The notes under the pieces were generated by a model. It was not told where the DNA came from, searched no databases, and worked only from the letters and a program-made list of their open reading frames with translations. Positions 11,143 through 19,715 of a stretch of DNA of 64,000 bases are shown here, piece after piece. Position numbers and translations under genes: made by a program. This DNA comes from an uncultured cyanobacterium (GTDB lineage: Bacteria > Cyanobacteriota > Cyanobacteriia > Cyanobacteriales > Microcystaceae): assembly GCA_903887375.1 (NCBI GenBank), contig CAISPN010000021.1, forward strand, positions 1-64,000, in the 5' to 3' direction. The stretch's first letter is position 1, and every line of letters starts with the position of its first letter.

Positions 11143-11958
11143 ATGCTTTGGCAGAAAATTATCAAACAAAGAGAACATGCTCTCGCTGTTGGGTCGCTTC
11201 ATCCGATTCCCACCACCAGTGAGTATCTTGAGCATTCAGGAATTAATTTTATTGTACGTATTTCCAGCAATCTAGAGCGCAAAAAAGTAGCGACTTTAAA
11301 ACAGGAGCAACAAAATATCAATCCTTTTTTGCCCTACGAAGAAGATCTCTTTGTGGAAAACCTCTCTAATACTCATTTATGTCTGCTCAACAAGTTCAAT
11401 GTTGTTGATAATCATATTCTCATCATTACCAAGGCTTTTGAGGAGCAGGATTCTCTTTTGAGCTTGGAAGATTTTGCCGCTCTTTGGATATGCCTAGAGC
11501 AAGTAGATGGTTTGGCTTTTTACAATGGAGGCAAACTAGCTGGGGCTAGTCAGAGGCACAAACACCTCCAATTGATTCCTCTATCACCCTCTTCTATCCC
11601 AGTTGAGCAAGTAATCAAATCGACAGTTACTACAGAAGGATTAGCTAGGAGTGCTATTTTTCCTTTTGTCCATGCCATAGTTCATTATGATTTGGATCAA
11701 GTAAGCGATCCTGTCACTACACTTGCTCGTTCCTATCAAACTCTTCTAGATGTTGCACTTTGCAATAGTGCCTATAACCTTCTTGCTACTAAAAGCTGGA
11801 TGCTCTTAGTGCCCAGACGTAAAGAAAAAAGTCAAAATATTTCCCTAAACTCCCTAGGTTTTGCTGGTTATTTTTTTGTACGCAACAAAGAATACTTTAA
11901 AAAGCTGGCAGAGCATGGCCCTCTCAATCTTCTGGCGGACGTAGGCTATACTATTTAA
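11143..11958 (+). CDS. Ap4A phosphorylase / ATP adenylyltransferase-like protein
   Basis: A 271-residue protein with the two-part plan of bacterial and fungal Ap4A phosphorylases: a DUF4922-like N-terminal domain (residues about 40-160, NPFLPYEEDLFVENL, HLCLLNKFNVVDNHILIITK) and a C-terminal segment. The catalytic HIT-type motif is GASQRHKHLQLIPL near residue 140. The family cleaves diadenosine tetraphosphate, or transfers adenylyl groups, to dispose of alarmone-like dinucleotides. It starts 9 bases after the preceding gene and ends 6 bases before kaiC's stop, convergent. The exact substrate is inferred from the family only. Confidence 0.82.
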   Translation: MLWQKIIKQREHALAVGSLHPIPTTSEYLEHSGINFIVRISSNLERKKVATLKQEQQNINPFLPYEEDLFVENLSNTHLCLLNKFNVVDNHILIITKAFEEQDSLLSLEDFAALWICLEQVDGLAFYNGGKLAGASQRHKHLQLIPLSPSSIPVEQVIKSTVTTEGLARSAIFPFVHAIVHYDLDQVSDPVTTLARSYQTLLDVALCNSAYNLLATKSWMLLVPRRKEKSQNISLNSLGFAGYFFVRNKEYFKKLAEHGPLNLLADVGYTI

Positions 11959-11964
11959 GCTTTG

Positions 11965-13527
11965 CTAATCGCTGGTTTTATCTTTCACATTGCGAGCAAT
12001 GCGAGATAGTTCACTTTTCTCATCCACCATAATTTTAGTAGGCGATCCACTGATGATTTTTTCATAGTTGCGGAAAGAGTCTTTGATGTTTGGACCGTCT
12101 TCGCTGATGGTGTATTCCCTAATTCCCTTATCGTGCCAAGAGCCTCTCATCTTAAAGACATTGATTGCTCTGGACATCTCTCCACGGATTTCGACATACT
12201 GGAGCATCAAAATTGTATCGGTGATGGTGGAGATATGGGATTCAGTGATAGAGTGCGCGCCCATAAATTGATCTGTGGTATTGGTAAAAAATCCAGTTAT
12301 CTCTTCTTGTTTGGCATAGCCTGTAACACCTATGACAAATTGCCTAAAAGCATTATTGGTCACACCTCTAGCTAAAGCTGAAAGTGAATCAATGGCAATT
12401 CTAGATGGCTTAAATTCAGCAATTTCTGATTTAATCATTTGAAGGTGATCCTCAAGTCCTGCAGATTCAGGATAAGAGCAAAGCAGCTTTAGTAATCCTT
12501 TGCGCTCCATCTCTTCAAAGTCTATACCCCAAGAAAAGGCATTGCGCGAAAGCTGAGCGCGAGATTCTTCGTAAGCAAACAAGATAGATCTCTCGCCAAT
12601 TTTGCAGCCTTCTTCTAAAAACTTGCTCACCAAGAGAGTTTTGCCGGTTCCGGTTGCTCCAGTAGCCAAGATAATTGAATCTTTGAAAAAACCTCCTCCA
12701 CACATCTCATCAAGTGTTTTGACCCCTGATTGAATACGGACATTACTTGAGCGCTGGGTTAAACGCATAGCTCCAAGCGGGAAGATATTGATTCCATCAT
12801 TGGTAATTGTGAAGGGATATTCACCCTTCATGTGAGTGGTACCTCTTAATTTGAGGATTTCAATAGTTCTTCGTCTTCTTTCGCCTTCAAGAACATTACG
12901 CAGAACAATCACATTGTCAGATACAAACTCTTCCACGCCAAAACGAGCAATCTGTCCATATTCATCAACCCTTTCAGTGGTCATGATTGAGGTGACTTTC
13001 AAATGTTTGAGCCTGGCTACTAGACGAAAAATTTCTCTTCTAACTACTGAAGCTGCATCATATTGCTGAAATATTGCAGTTACCGAATCAACAGAAACTA
13101 GTTGGGCTTTGTATTTACGGATGGCATACTGTATTCTCTCAATCAATGCGCTCAAGTCAAAACTCCCAACTACCTCCTGTCCATCGGGATCTGGAGATGC
13201 GTCCAAAATGAAGAGCTTGCCTTCATCAATCAACTTTTGTAAGTTCCAGCCAAAACTACGCGCATTTTGAATAATATCGTAGGGAGACTCTTCAAAAGTT
13301 ATAAAAAGGCCCGGATAGTCAAAATATTTGATGCCATTGTAGAGAAATTGAATGGCGAAAAGGGTTTTTCCAGTACCAGAAGTACCACTTACCAAGGTAG
13401 TGCGGCCAATGGGCATTCCTCCATGGGTAATCTCGTCACAACCTTCGATCATTGTGCGGATTTTTTGTACTCCCTTGGTTTCGCTGTTCTCGTTATCTTG
13501 TATCTCTTTATTATTATCTTGGTTCAT
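11965..13527 (-). CDS. kaiC: circadian clock ATPase/kinase KaiC
   Basis: The core oscillator protein, a double-RecA hexamer that autophosphorylates and dephosphorylates over the day. It is 520 residues, matching S. elongatus KaiC (519). CI has P-loop GTSGTGKT (residues 48-55) and paired catalytic Glu in ITFEES; CII has GATGTGKTLL and FAYEES. The phosphorylation segment SITESHISTITDT keeps the T426, S431 and T432 equivalents. The A-loop and tail (SGSPTKIMVDEKSELSRIAR) that bind KaiA are present. It is the last gene of kaiA-kaiB-kaiC, 97 bases after kaiB. Nothing is missing, so a working KaiABC oscillator is expected. Confidence 0.99.
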   Translation of the reverse strand: MNQDNNKEIQDNENSETKGVQKIRTMIEGCDEITHGGMPIGRTTLVSGTSGTGKTLFAIQFLYNGIKYFDYPGLFITFEESPYDIIQNARSFGWNLQKLIDEGKLFILDASPDPDGQEVVGSFDLSALIERIQYAIRKYKAQLVSVDSVTAIFQQYDAASVVRREIFRLVARLKHLKVTSIMTTERVDEYGQIARFGVEEFVSDNVIVLRNVLEGERRRRTIEILKLRGTTHMKGEYPFTITNDGINIFPLGAMRLTQRSSNVRIQSGVKTLDEMCGGGFFKDSIILATGATGTGKTLLVSKFLEEGCKIGERSILFAYEESRAQLSRNAFSWGIDFEEMERKGLLKLLCSYPESAGLEDHLQMIKSEIAEFKPSRIAIDSLSALARGVTNNAFRQFVIGVTGYAKQEEITGFFTNTTDQFMGAHSITESHISTITDTILMLQYVEIRGEMSRAINVFKMRGSWHDKGIREYTISEDGPNIKDSFRNYEKIISGSPTKIMVDEKSELSRIARNVKDKTSD

Positions 13528-13624
13528 CGCTGATTGCTCAGAGCGAGTCTATAGGTAAATATATCAATATATAAGGTTAGCATTATTATCCGTGATTACA
13601 TCTAATTGAATTTAATAATATTTG

Positions 13625-13939
13625 CTATAGTTCAAGCTCACTAGCGCGAATCTCTTCATAGAGTAGATCCAAGCCAATTAAGACCTTTTCACGATCTGAG
13701 AGATCACCTATGATCTTGCGCACTGGTGGGGGTAGGACTTTTGCTAAAGTGGGTGTAGCCAAAATCTTATCTTCCTCAGCTAGTTGTGGATTTTTTAAGA
13801 CATCTATTACCTTGAGGGCATAAACTCCTTGGAGATCTTCTTCTAGGATGTTTTTTAGAGTTTTTAGCGCTTTGACTGAGTTTGGTGTATTGCCTGCTAC
13901 ATACAGTTTCAGCACGTATGTCTTTTTCAGAGAGCTCAT
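13625..13939 (-). CDS. kaiB: circadian clock protein KaiB
   Basis: A metamorphic thioredoxin-like protein that binds the KaiC CI ring at night, sequesters KaiA and recruits output kinases. From the ATG at 13939 it is 104 residues, close to the family's 102. An in-frame ATG 18 bases upstream (13957) would add MRIDKI; I prefer the inner start because the family begins at M-S-x-x-K-K-T-Y and because AGGATAG, a ribosome-binding-like stretch, falls between the two ATGs. Core motifs are [34 protein letters not shown] and [19 protein letters not shown]. It lies between kaiA and kaiC on the same strand. Confidence 0.98.
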   Translation of the reverse strand: MSSLKKTYVLKLYVAGNTPNSVKALKTLKNILEEDLQGVYALKVIDVLKNPQLAEEDKILATPTLAKVLPPPVRKIIGDLSDREKVLIGLDLLYEEIRASELEL

Positions 13940-13977
13940 AATCTTATCTATCCTCATATTGTTAGTTGGTTGGTCTA

Positions 13978-14889
13978 CTAAATTTTACTTTGAAAATCAT
14001 ATGAGGCATCCTCTCTAGGAATCGAACGTCTGTACATTTCGCAAAGATGTGCTAACACATCAATGATAACCAATCTATAATCTAGAAGAATTTCCTCACT
14101 TCTGCCTTCTAGTTTAAGCTGTTGGGCAAAGTCATCCATCAGTTCCATATGAATTTCTAAAACCTGGGAAACCGAAAAATCATAGAAAAAAAGCTTATTG
14201 ACATATTGATCGATTTCAGAATTAATATCAATATTTTCAGCGAAATAATCTAGAATAATTTTGCGGTAATTCTCTGATATGTCTTGTAAGAAAAAAGCTC
14301 TCTCTTCAGGATCTAAATTTCTATAAAAAAGTTTAGAATTTCTTCGATAATATACCCCTAGATACCCAAGACGTTCTTTTAATTTATCGGTTAATCTACG
14401 TTGTTGCAAAGTCTTGAACTTCTGTTCCTCCTGTTGCTCTTTAATGACATCTATATTGCTCTGGTTGTCTTCAAGCAGCGAACAACTCTGCCCAAGATGC
14501 AAAAACTGATTAATTGCCTCAGGTATTTTGATTGGTAACTCTTCAAGATTGCTTGATAAAATTCTGACTTCAGCACTATGATATACGTAAGTTGGATCTA
14601 AATGGGATTTTTCCTGTTCGTCTGAAATGATTAATACAGTCGGTAATAATATACCTTGTTCAAACATTTGATTAAAGATCGGAATCGTACTAGGTTGTCG
14701 CAAGATGACTAGACAGTCTATTTCCTCTCCATTTTCAGCTAGATACTCCAAGAACTCTTGGGACGTTATGGTTAGTTTAGCAAGGTAACCACATTGGCTT
14801 AGTTGGCTCAAAAGTGAGTGAGCCAGAGATTCTCTCGGAACTAATAGACAGATCGATAATTGAACAGACAAGGAATCAAAAAAGAACAA
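13978..14889 (-). CDS. kaiA: circadian clock protein KaiA, full length
   Basis: Stimulates KaiC autophosphorylation by binding its C-terminal tail. At 303 residues it is the long form: an N-terminal pseudo-receiver domain (residues about 8-150, containing [13 protein letters not shown]), a linker, and the C-terminal four-helix dimer/KaiC-binding domain (about 165-295) with [28 protein letters not shown] and [20 protein letters not shown]. The pseudo-receiver is present, unlike in the short KaiA of some filamentous strains. It is first in the kaiABC group and divergent from a hybrid kinase-like gene 120 bases away. This rules out kaiA-less lineages such as Prochlorococcus. Confidence 0.98.
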   Translation of the reverse strand: MFFFDSLSVQLSICLLVPRESLAHSLLSQLSQCGYLAKLTITSQEFLEYLAENGEEIDCLVILRQPSTIPIFNQMFEQGILLPTVLIISDEQEKSHLDPTYVYHSAEVRILSSNLEELPIKIPEAINQFLHLGQSCSLLEDNQSNIDVIKEQQEEQKFKTLQQRRLTDKLKERLGYLGVYYRRNSKLFYRNLDPEERAFFLQDISENYRKIILDYFAENIDINSEIDQYVNKLFFYDFSVSQVLEIHMELMDDFAQQLKLEGRSEEILLDYRLVIIDVLAHLCEMYRRSIPREDASYDFQSKI

Positions 14890-15009
14890 ATGAACTTAGG
14901 ATTGCATGTTTTTTTATAAAATCAATCAACAAGATTTCATAAAAGTTAACATCAATCGTAACATCATATATATTAATTAAACTATTGTAAATACCTACTC
15001 TGGGGATTT
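14890..15009. promoter_or_regulatory. divergent promoter region between kaiA and the hybrid kinase-like gene
   Basis: A 120-base AT-rich spacer from which kaiA (minus) and the 15010 gene (plus) are transcribed in opposite directions, so the kai promoter must lie here or within the gene ends. A TATATT-like stretch near 14968 could serve the plus gene and TTTTATAAAA near 14912-14921 the minus gene. I see no box strong enough to assign. Confidence 0.35.
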
Positions 15010-16887
15010 ATGTCTTGGCAGCACAGAAAACTTTCTTACTTTATCCAGACAGTACCAATTTGTAGGACGCCAATTGAACTAGAAAAAATCAGAGATTTGT
15101 TACAAGAGAGCCAAAAGAGCGCTCTGATTTTATTAGGTTCTAAAGATTGCCTTTGTGGAGTAATCGAAGTAACCAGGGTTTTGAAGATTCCCAAAGGATC
15201 ATATTTACCTCTAGCAGAGATAATAACTCCAGCGCAACTCTGTTATGAATTCAATACAGTAGAACAGTTTTTAGCCAACTTTCAAGAAAATACTCTCTAT
15301 GTGGTAGGAGATAGGGAAAATAGATGTCTAGGAATGCTAGATCCCTGGCTGCTGCTCAAACATATCCAACAAAAGCAACAGTTTAGTGAAAAAAAACAAT
15401 TAGAACTCTCTATACCTTTGATGACGATAGGACAAAGCTGTCCTATTGTATACCAATATGGTTTACAAGATGATGGCGAATTAACTATAGCCCCTAGTCA
15501 ACCTATTCAATATGACAATGATAGCCATTGGCAAAGACTAAATAGAAACAGAGACGAACTTTTGTCCTATATTGGACATGAGCTTAAATCTCCTATCACT
15601 ACAGTAGTCGGTTTTGCTAATTTGCTTATCCAGCAAAAAATAGGAACTCTTAACCCAAAACAGAAGCAATATGTCCAAGCTCTTTATTCTAATGCGCAGC
15701 AGCTGATGAGCCTAGTCAATAATTTTTTAGATCTCACTAACTTAGATAATGGAGAAATCTCTTTGCAACTTTCTCTAGTAAATATCCGCCAAATTTGTGA
15801 ATCTTCTTATGCTGCAGTTGTAGCTAAAAAACGCAACTTTCTACCTTTTAAATTGGAAATTGAAGCAGCAATAAAAGAGTTTGAAGCCGATTCTCTAAAA
15901 GTTCAACAAATTCTTATCTATCTGTTTGATAAAGCTACCAACTTTGGAGAGCAAACTGAGGAATTTGGACTGAATGTCTCTAAAAAGGGAGACTGGTTGG
16001 TATTTGATATATGGGATCAACAGGAGCTTTGCCAATCTTCTTGTAATACCTTAAATCTCTATCTAGCTCAACAATTTACGATATTACATGGTGGCGATTT
16101 GTCTTTTACTTTTAAGGCAAAAGAGGGAAATCATTCTGTGCTATTATTGCCAATCTCTCAAACCAACAACCTGGAAATATCGCAATCTTTAGCTTTAATA
16201 GCCGATTCCACAGATCAAATTACAAGTTTAATTAGTCCATTATTAAAAAAACTAGGTTATTGCGTGACTATAGCAAAAACAGGGACAGAAGCTCTAGATA
16301 AAATCCGCTGCCTGCGGCCGGCTATTATTTTTTTGAGTCCATTGTTGTCAGTTCTGTCAATCTGGGATCTATTAAAGCTAATCAAAGCAGATAGTCTGAC
16401 AAATAAATTAAAGATCGTGGTTGTAGCTGAGGCACTCTACGAAAAACGCGCTTATCAACTTGAGGTAGATGCCTTTGCAGAGCTTCCCCTGCAACCAATG
16501 TCTATTGAAAGAATACTCATAAAATTTAACTCCTCTTTCTCAACTACTTCTTCGAAAGAGAAATACTTAACAGTTCTGCATCTTCATAATACAGATTCAT
16601 TGATTCAATTAAAAAAAATATTTAGAGATATTCCAGTAAGTTTTTCTGTGCTAGAGGCAACTGATTTAGAACAAGCTAATCTGATAATACAGATTTGGCA
16701 TGTTGATTTGATTATTTTGGATTTAAAAGATAATGTTTATGAATATCTTTATTTACTTAGTATCTCTCCTCTTTGTGATTTTTATATGGTTACATTTGAT
16801 CAGCATTTATTTGAATTATCAAAAACCTTTCCCAATTTTAAAATTAGTTATGGATTATTAGACTTTCTAGCTACTATACAAAATTAG
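15010..16887 (+). CDS. hybrid histidine-kinase-like protein divergent from kaiA, with degenerate ATPase and receiver domains
   Basis: A 625-residue protein without membrane segments. Residues about 30-125 look like a weak CBS pair (GSYLPLAEIITPAQLC; TLYVVGDRENRCLGMLDP). A HisKA domain follows with an intact H-box, LSYIGHELKSPITT (His about 190). The ATPase domain is poor: the N-box Asn is not evident (LFDKATNFG) and the G1 DxGxG is replaced by DIWDQQEL, though the LHGGDLSF tail remains. Next is a receiver-like domain (about 390-510) whose phosphoacceptor position reads IIFLSP instead of D, then a second receiver-like segment ending the protein with LIILDLKD. It may act as a signalling scaffold or phosphotransfer partner. 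Its place beside kaiA suggests, but does not show, a clock role. Confidence 0.7.
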   Translation: MSWQHRKLSYFIQTVPICRTPIELEKIRDLLQESQKSALILLGSKDCLCGVIEVTRVLKIPKGSYLPLAEIITPAQLCYEFNTVEQFLANFQENTLYVVGDRENRCLGMLDPWLLLKHIQQKQQFSEKKQLELSIPLMTIGQSCPIVYQYGLQDDGELTIAPSQPIQYDNDSHWQRLNRNRDELLSYIGHELKSPITTVVGFANLLIQQKIGTLNPKQKQYVQALYSNAQQLMSLVNNFLDLTNLDNGEISLQLSLVNIRQICESSYAAVVAKKRNFLPFKLEIEAAIKEFEADSLKVQQILIYLFDKATNFGEQTEEFGLNVSKKGDWLVFDIWDQQELCQSSCNTLNLYLAQQFTILHGGDLSFTFKAKEGNHSVLLLPISQTNNLEISQSLALIADSTDQITSLISPLLKKLGYCVTIAKTGTEALDKIRCLRPAIIFLSPLLSVLSIWDLLKLIKADSLTNKLKIVVVAEALYEKRAYQLEVDAFAELPLQPMSIERILIKFNSSFSTTSSKEKYLTVLHLHNTDSLIQLKKIFRDIPVSFSVLEATDLEQANLIIQIWHVDLIILDLKDNVYEYLYLLSISPLCDFYMVTFDQHLFELSKTFPNFKISYGLLDFLATIQN

Positions 16888-16900
16888 TAATAAAAAATTT

Positions 16901-18316
16901 TTATCTTATAAGTCTTTTATTTTTAATCATATTCTTATTATTAACAGGTTTTTTAGCAATTCTGACTATAGGTTTGCGCGCTAAAACCCCTGTGAGTGAA
17001 CCACAAATCAAGGGAAATATGGCAATCAGCCCAGCATTGTACATAGTATCCCAAATAAAGACCAATAAAACAATTGATAATGCCGCCATTGGCGCTAAAT
17101 TAGGATTCAACCATTCCCAGGTTCGATAACGCCTGAGAAATAATATTATTGGTATAAAAAATGTTGCATAAAGGCTAATCAACCCCAAAAACCCATTTGT
17201 ACCAAACTGGATAATCCAAGTACTATCTGTAACGGAATCATCACGTATATCGCCAAAATCATCTTCTTTGAATATACGATTTCTACCGTAACCACCCCAA
17301 CCAAAAATTGGTTTTTGTAAGGCCTTAGCTGTGAGTTGATCTTCATTAACCAAACGAAAATCAAAAGATTGATCTCGATCACTTGCTACAAAACTACTTA
17401 CTACAGAATGAACTAAAGGCTCTGGTAAAATTAAAGTAGCTCTACCTGCCAAAAATAAAATCAGGAAACAAACTAGAAACCAGGCTGGAAAATTACTCTT
17501 TAGGTAGCGAGCAAAAAGGAAAATAATTATCACATATATTAGATAAAAAATAACACCTGTAGATTTCAAGATTACAAAAGTAAATAGTAATATTCCCACC
17601 AAATATTTTATTTCTACATTCCAGATTTTTTTAATTGTTTTCGATTGCCATAACCAGAGAATTAAGATGACAGCTGAGACCATCCAGAGTGCTACTACCA
17701 AACCATGTATCATGAACACTTGGGGTCTCCAACCACCCATTCTGTAAGCTTGCATTGTACCTGAGCTATGAGCAAAATATCCATAAATCCTCTGATGTAA
17801 AATTGGACTAAATTTTACTTCATATAAACATAATGGAACATATAAAAGTGCACCTCTGATTATATTAATACATAATTCTTTTAATCCAGCTAAATCATTG
17901 ATATATATTCTTCCTAAAAAGTAAGGAATACCAAAAATAAATGCCTGTATAAAAAATTCTTTGATTGCCATATGCAAACCCAGCCCATTAGCAAAAGATG
18001 CAAAAACAGGACTTAAACAGGTCATTATAATTGGTATATCTATGGATTTAAACTTAAATTCCTTGAGCTCTTTAGAATCGATAGTTTTGGTGAGGCTTAA
18101 AATAATAATTCCTATTAACAACGCATAACTAGTAGTATTGTCATCTCCATAATATGCAAGAAGTGGTATCTTCAAACCTATAGATTTGGGAAGAAATAAT
18201 ACTCCATAGATATAACTGGTGATTATAGCCGTTCTAACTGGAAAAGACAGTAGAAAAAATATAACTAAAGGAAACCACAAATATATTGCCAGTAGTGCTA
18301 AGGGGCTATTATGCAT
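16901..18316 (-). CDS. O-antigen ligase/polymerase-like membrane protein (Wzy/WaaL-type)
   Basis: A 471-residue integral membrane protein with about 11-12 hydrophobic segments spread over the whole length and one larger polar loop before the last segments (around residues 315-365, containing KPIFGWGGYGRNRIF). This loop, with its P-x-x-G-x-G motif, is the periplasmic loop typical of O-antigen ligase and polymerase families. It lies 13 bases downstream of a Wzx-like flippase gene, consistent with a Wzx/Wzy-dependent exopolysaccharide route in which Wzc (22863-25022) would set chain length. The assignment rests on topology and context more than on sharp motifs. Confidence 0.7.
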   Translation of the reverse strand: MHNSPLALLAIYLWFPLVIFFLLSFPVRTAIITSYIYGVLFLPKSIGLKIPLLAYYGDDNTTSYALLIGIIILSLTKTIDSKELKEFKFKSIDIPIIMTCLSPVFASFANGLGLHMAIKEFFIQAFIFGIPYFLGRIYINDLAGLKELCINIIRGALLYVPLCLYEVKFSPILHQRIYGYFAHSSGTMQAYRMGGWRPQVFMIHGLVVALWMVSAVILILWLWQSKTIKKIWNVEIKYLVGILLFTFVILKSTGVIFYLIYVIIIFLFARYLKSNFPAWFLVCFLILFLAGRATLILPEPLVHSVVSSFVASDRDQSFDFRLVNEDQLTAKALQKPIFGWGGYGRNRIFKEDDFGDIRDDSVTDSTWIIQFGTNGFLGLISLYATFFIPIILFLRRYRTWEWLNPNLAPMAALSIVLLVFIWDTMYNAGLIAIFPLICGSLTGVLARKPIVRIAKKPVNNKNMIKNKRLIR

Positions 18317-18329
18317 GTTTCAAAAAAAG

Positions 18330-19697
18330 TTAATGACTGGTAAATAGTGAATCAAGTGGATAGCCGAAACCTAAAGAATTTCTGATTGTTAATACAATAA
18401 AAATTAACACTACTAATATTAACGTACAGGAAAAATCTTGCTTTAAGAAGTTTAATTTTTCTTTCAACAATCCATATACTACAGTAGAGTAAAGACCAAA
18501 GTCATTAATCGCCACTGCGACAATAAAACCTACCAAACCAAACCAATGAAAGGCTAATGCAGGAACGATAAACATATAGATACTTTTGGCAGTTTGACTC
18601 ATAGCCAAATATTGAGGTTTTCCTACCGCTAGAAGTGACTCAACTCCTGTTTGGTAAAGCAAATTTGGCCATACCCCTAGTGCCAATATCGGCAATATCC
18701 AGCTTGCTTGATGATATCTTTTATCATAAAGCTTTGAAATCAACATATCGCCAAAACAAACTAGTACTATGACGATTAAACCGACTGCAAGTAAAACCAT
18801 CCAACGCTTGGAGAGAATTTTTCTTCTTAGATTCTCTCTGGGCAATTCAGAAAATTTGGTGATAATCGGAAAAATTATTTTGCCTGAGATCACCCCCACA
18901 ATCTCTTGAGGAATCATAGCAAAGGTCAAAGCTATTATATAGACACCTAATATTTTTAAACCTTCACCTGAATCTTGATATAGTTTGGGCAAGATGAGTT
19001 TATCTGCCTGCACTGAGACAAAAGTCGCTGCGGTAGATAAAAAGATCCAACTGCCAAAATTCAAGATTTCTTTAGCCATTTGTTTGTTCCAAGTAAACTT
19101 ATTGGTATAGTTCTTGATAAGAAAGTGGCTAGCAATCATTTTGAAAAAAGAACTAATAAACCAGCCGCCTACCAAAGACCAGATACTGTGATCAAACCAT
19201 GCCCAAATGAGCATAATGACTATTTGGAGAATTTGAAAAAATAGATCAAAGAGAATATTCTTTTTGACATTCACTTGTCGGGTCAAAGTAAAAGTGGAAG
19301 TTGAAGCTAATCCATCAAAAATAAATGTTAGACCGACTATAGGCAGTATCTTGACAATTTCCCAATTGTGATAAATATGAGCTAATGGAAAGGAAATAAT
19401 CACAGCAAAAATCCAAAGAATTACCCCCCTGATTGCCTTGATTGTCCAAGCTGTATTTAAAAAATCCGGATCATCTCCTTTTGAGCTATAAACCACACTA
19501 GGAGTAAGCCCAATATCGGAAAAAAGAGCAATCCCGATTATAAATGTGCTTATTAAGGACATTAATCCGAATACTTCAGGAAAAAGCAGACGAGTTAGAA
19601 AAAGGTTAGAGATTAATCTCATCCCCTGACCAAATCCATAGCCAAAAAAGGACCAAATTGCCCCGCTAAATGCTAATTTCTTAAGAGATGATGTCAT
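18330..19697 (-). CDS. polysaccharide flippase (Wzx-like, MATE/MOP superfamily)
   Basis: A 455-residue protein with 12 or so membrane helices. It opens with the typical N-terminal plan of lipopolysaccharide/colanic-acid type translocases: AFSGAIWSFFGYGFGQGMRL, then LTRLLFPEVFGLMSL and IGLTPSVVYS. Members flip lipid-linked oligosaccharides across the plasma membrane. It is first in a two-gene unit with the Wzy-like gene. It is divergent from the L,D-transpeptidase gene, with only 18 bases between the two starts, so each promoter must reach into the other gene or overlap it. Confidence 0.85.
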   Translation of the reverse strand: MTSSLKKLAFSGAIWSFFGYGFGQGMRLISNLFLTRLLFPEVFGLMSLISTFIIGIALFSDIGLTPSVVYSSKGDDPDFLNTAWTIKAIRGVILWIFAVIISFPLAHIYHNWEIVKILPIVGLTFIFDGLASTSTFTLTRQVNVKKNILFDLFFQILQIVIMLIWAWFDHSIWSLVGGWFISSFFKMIASHFLIKNYTNKFTWNKQMAKEILNFGSWIFLSTAATFVSVQADKLILPKLYQDSGEGLKILGVYIIALTFAMIPQEIVGVISGKIIFPIITKFSELPRENLRRKILSKRWMVLLAVGLIVIVLVCFGDMLISKLYDKRYHQASWILPILALGVWPNLLYQTGVESLLAVGKPQYLAMSQTAKSIYMFIVPALAFHWFGLVGFIVAVAINDFGLYSTVVYGLLKEKLNFLKQDFSCTLILVVLIFIVLTIRNSLGFGYPLDSLFTSH

Positions 19698-19715
19698 GAG
19701 TATATAAATTGGAGT

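Noticed and set aside
11965-14889. kaiABC as a novel system
   Set aside because: All three proteins match the canonical clock proteins in length and motifs; the cluster is well described. Only the neighbouring kinase is worth attention.
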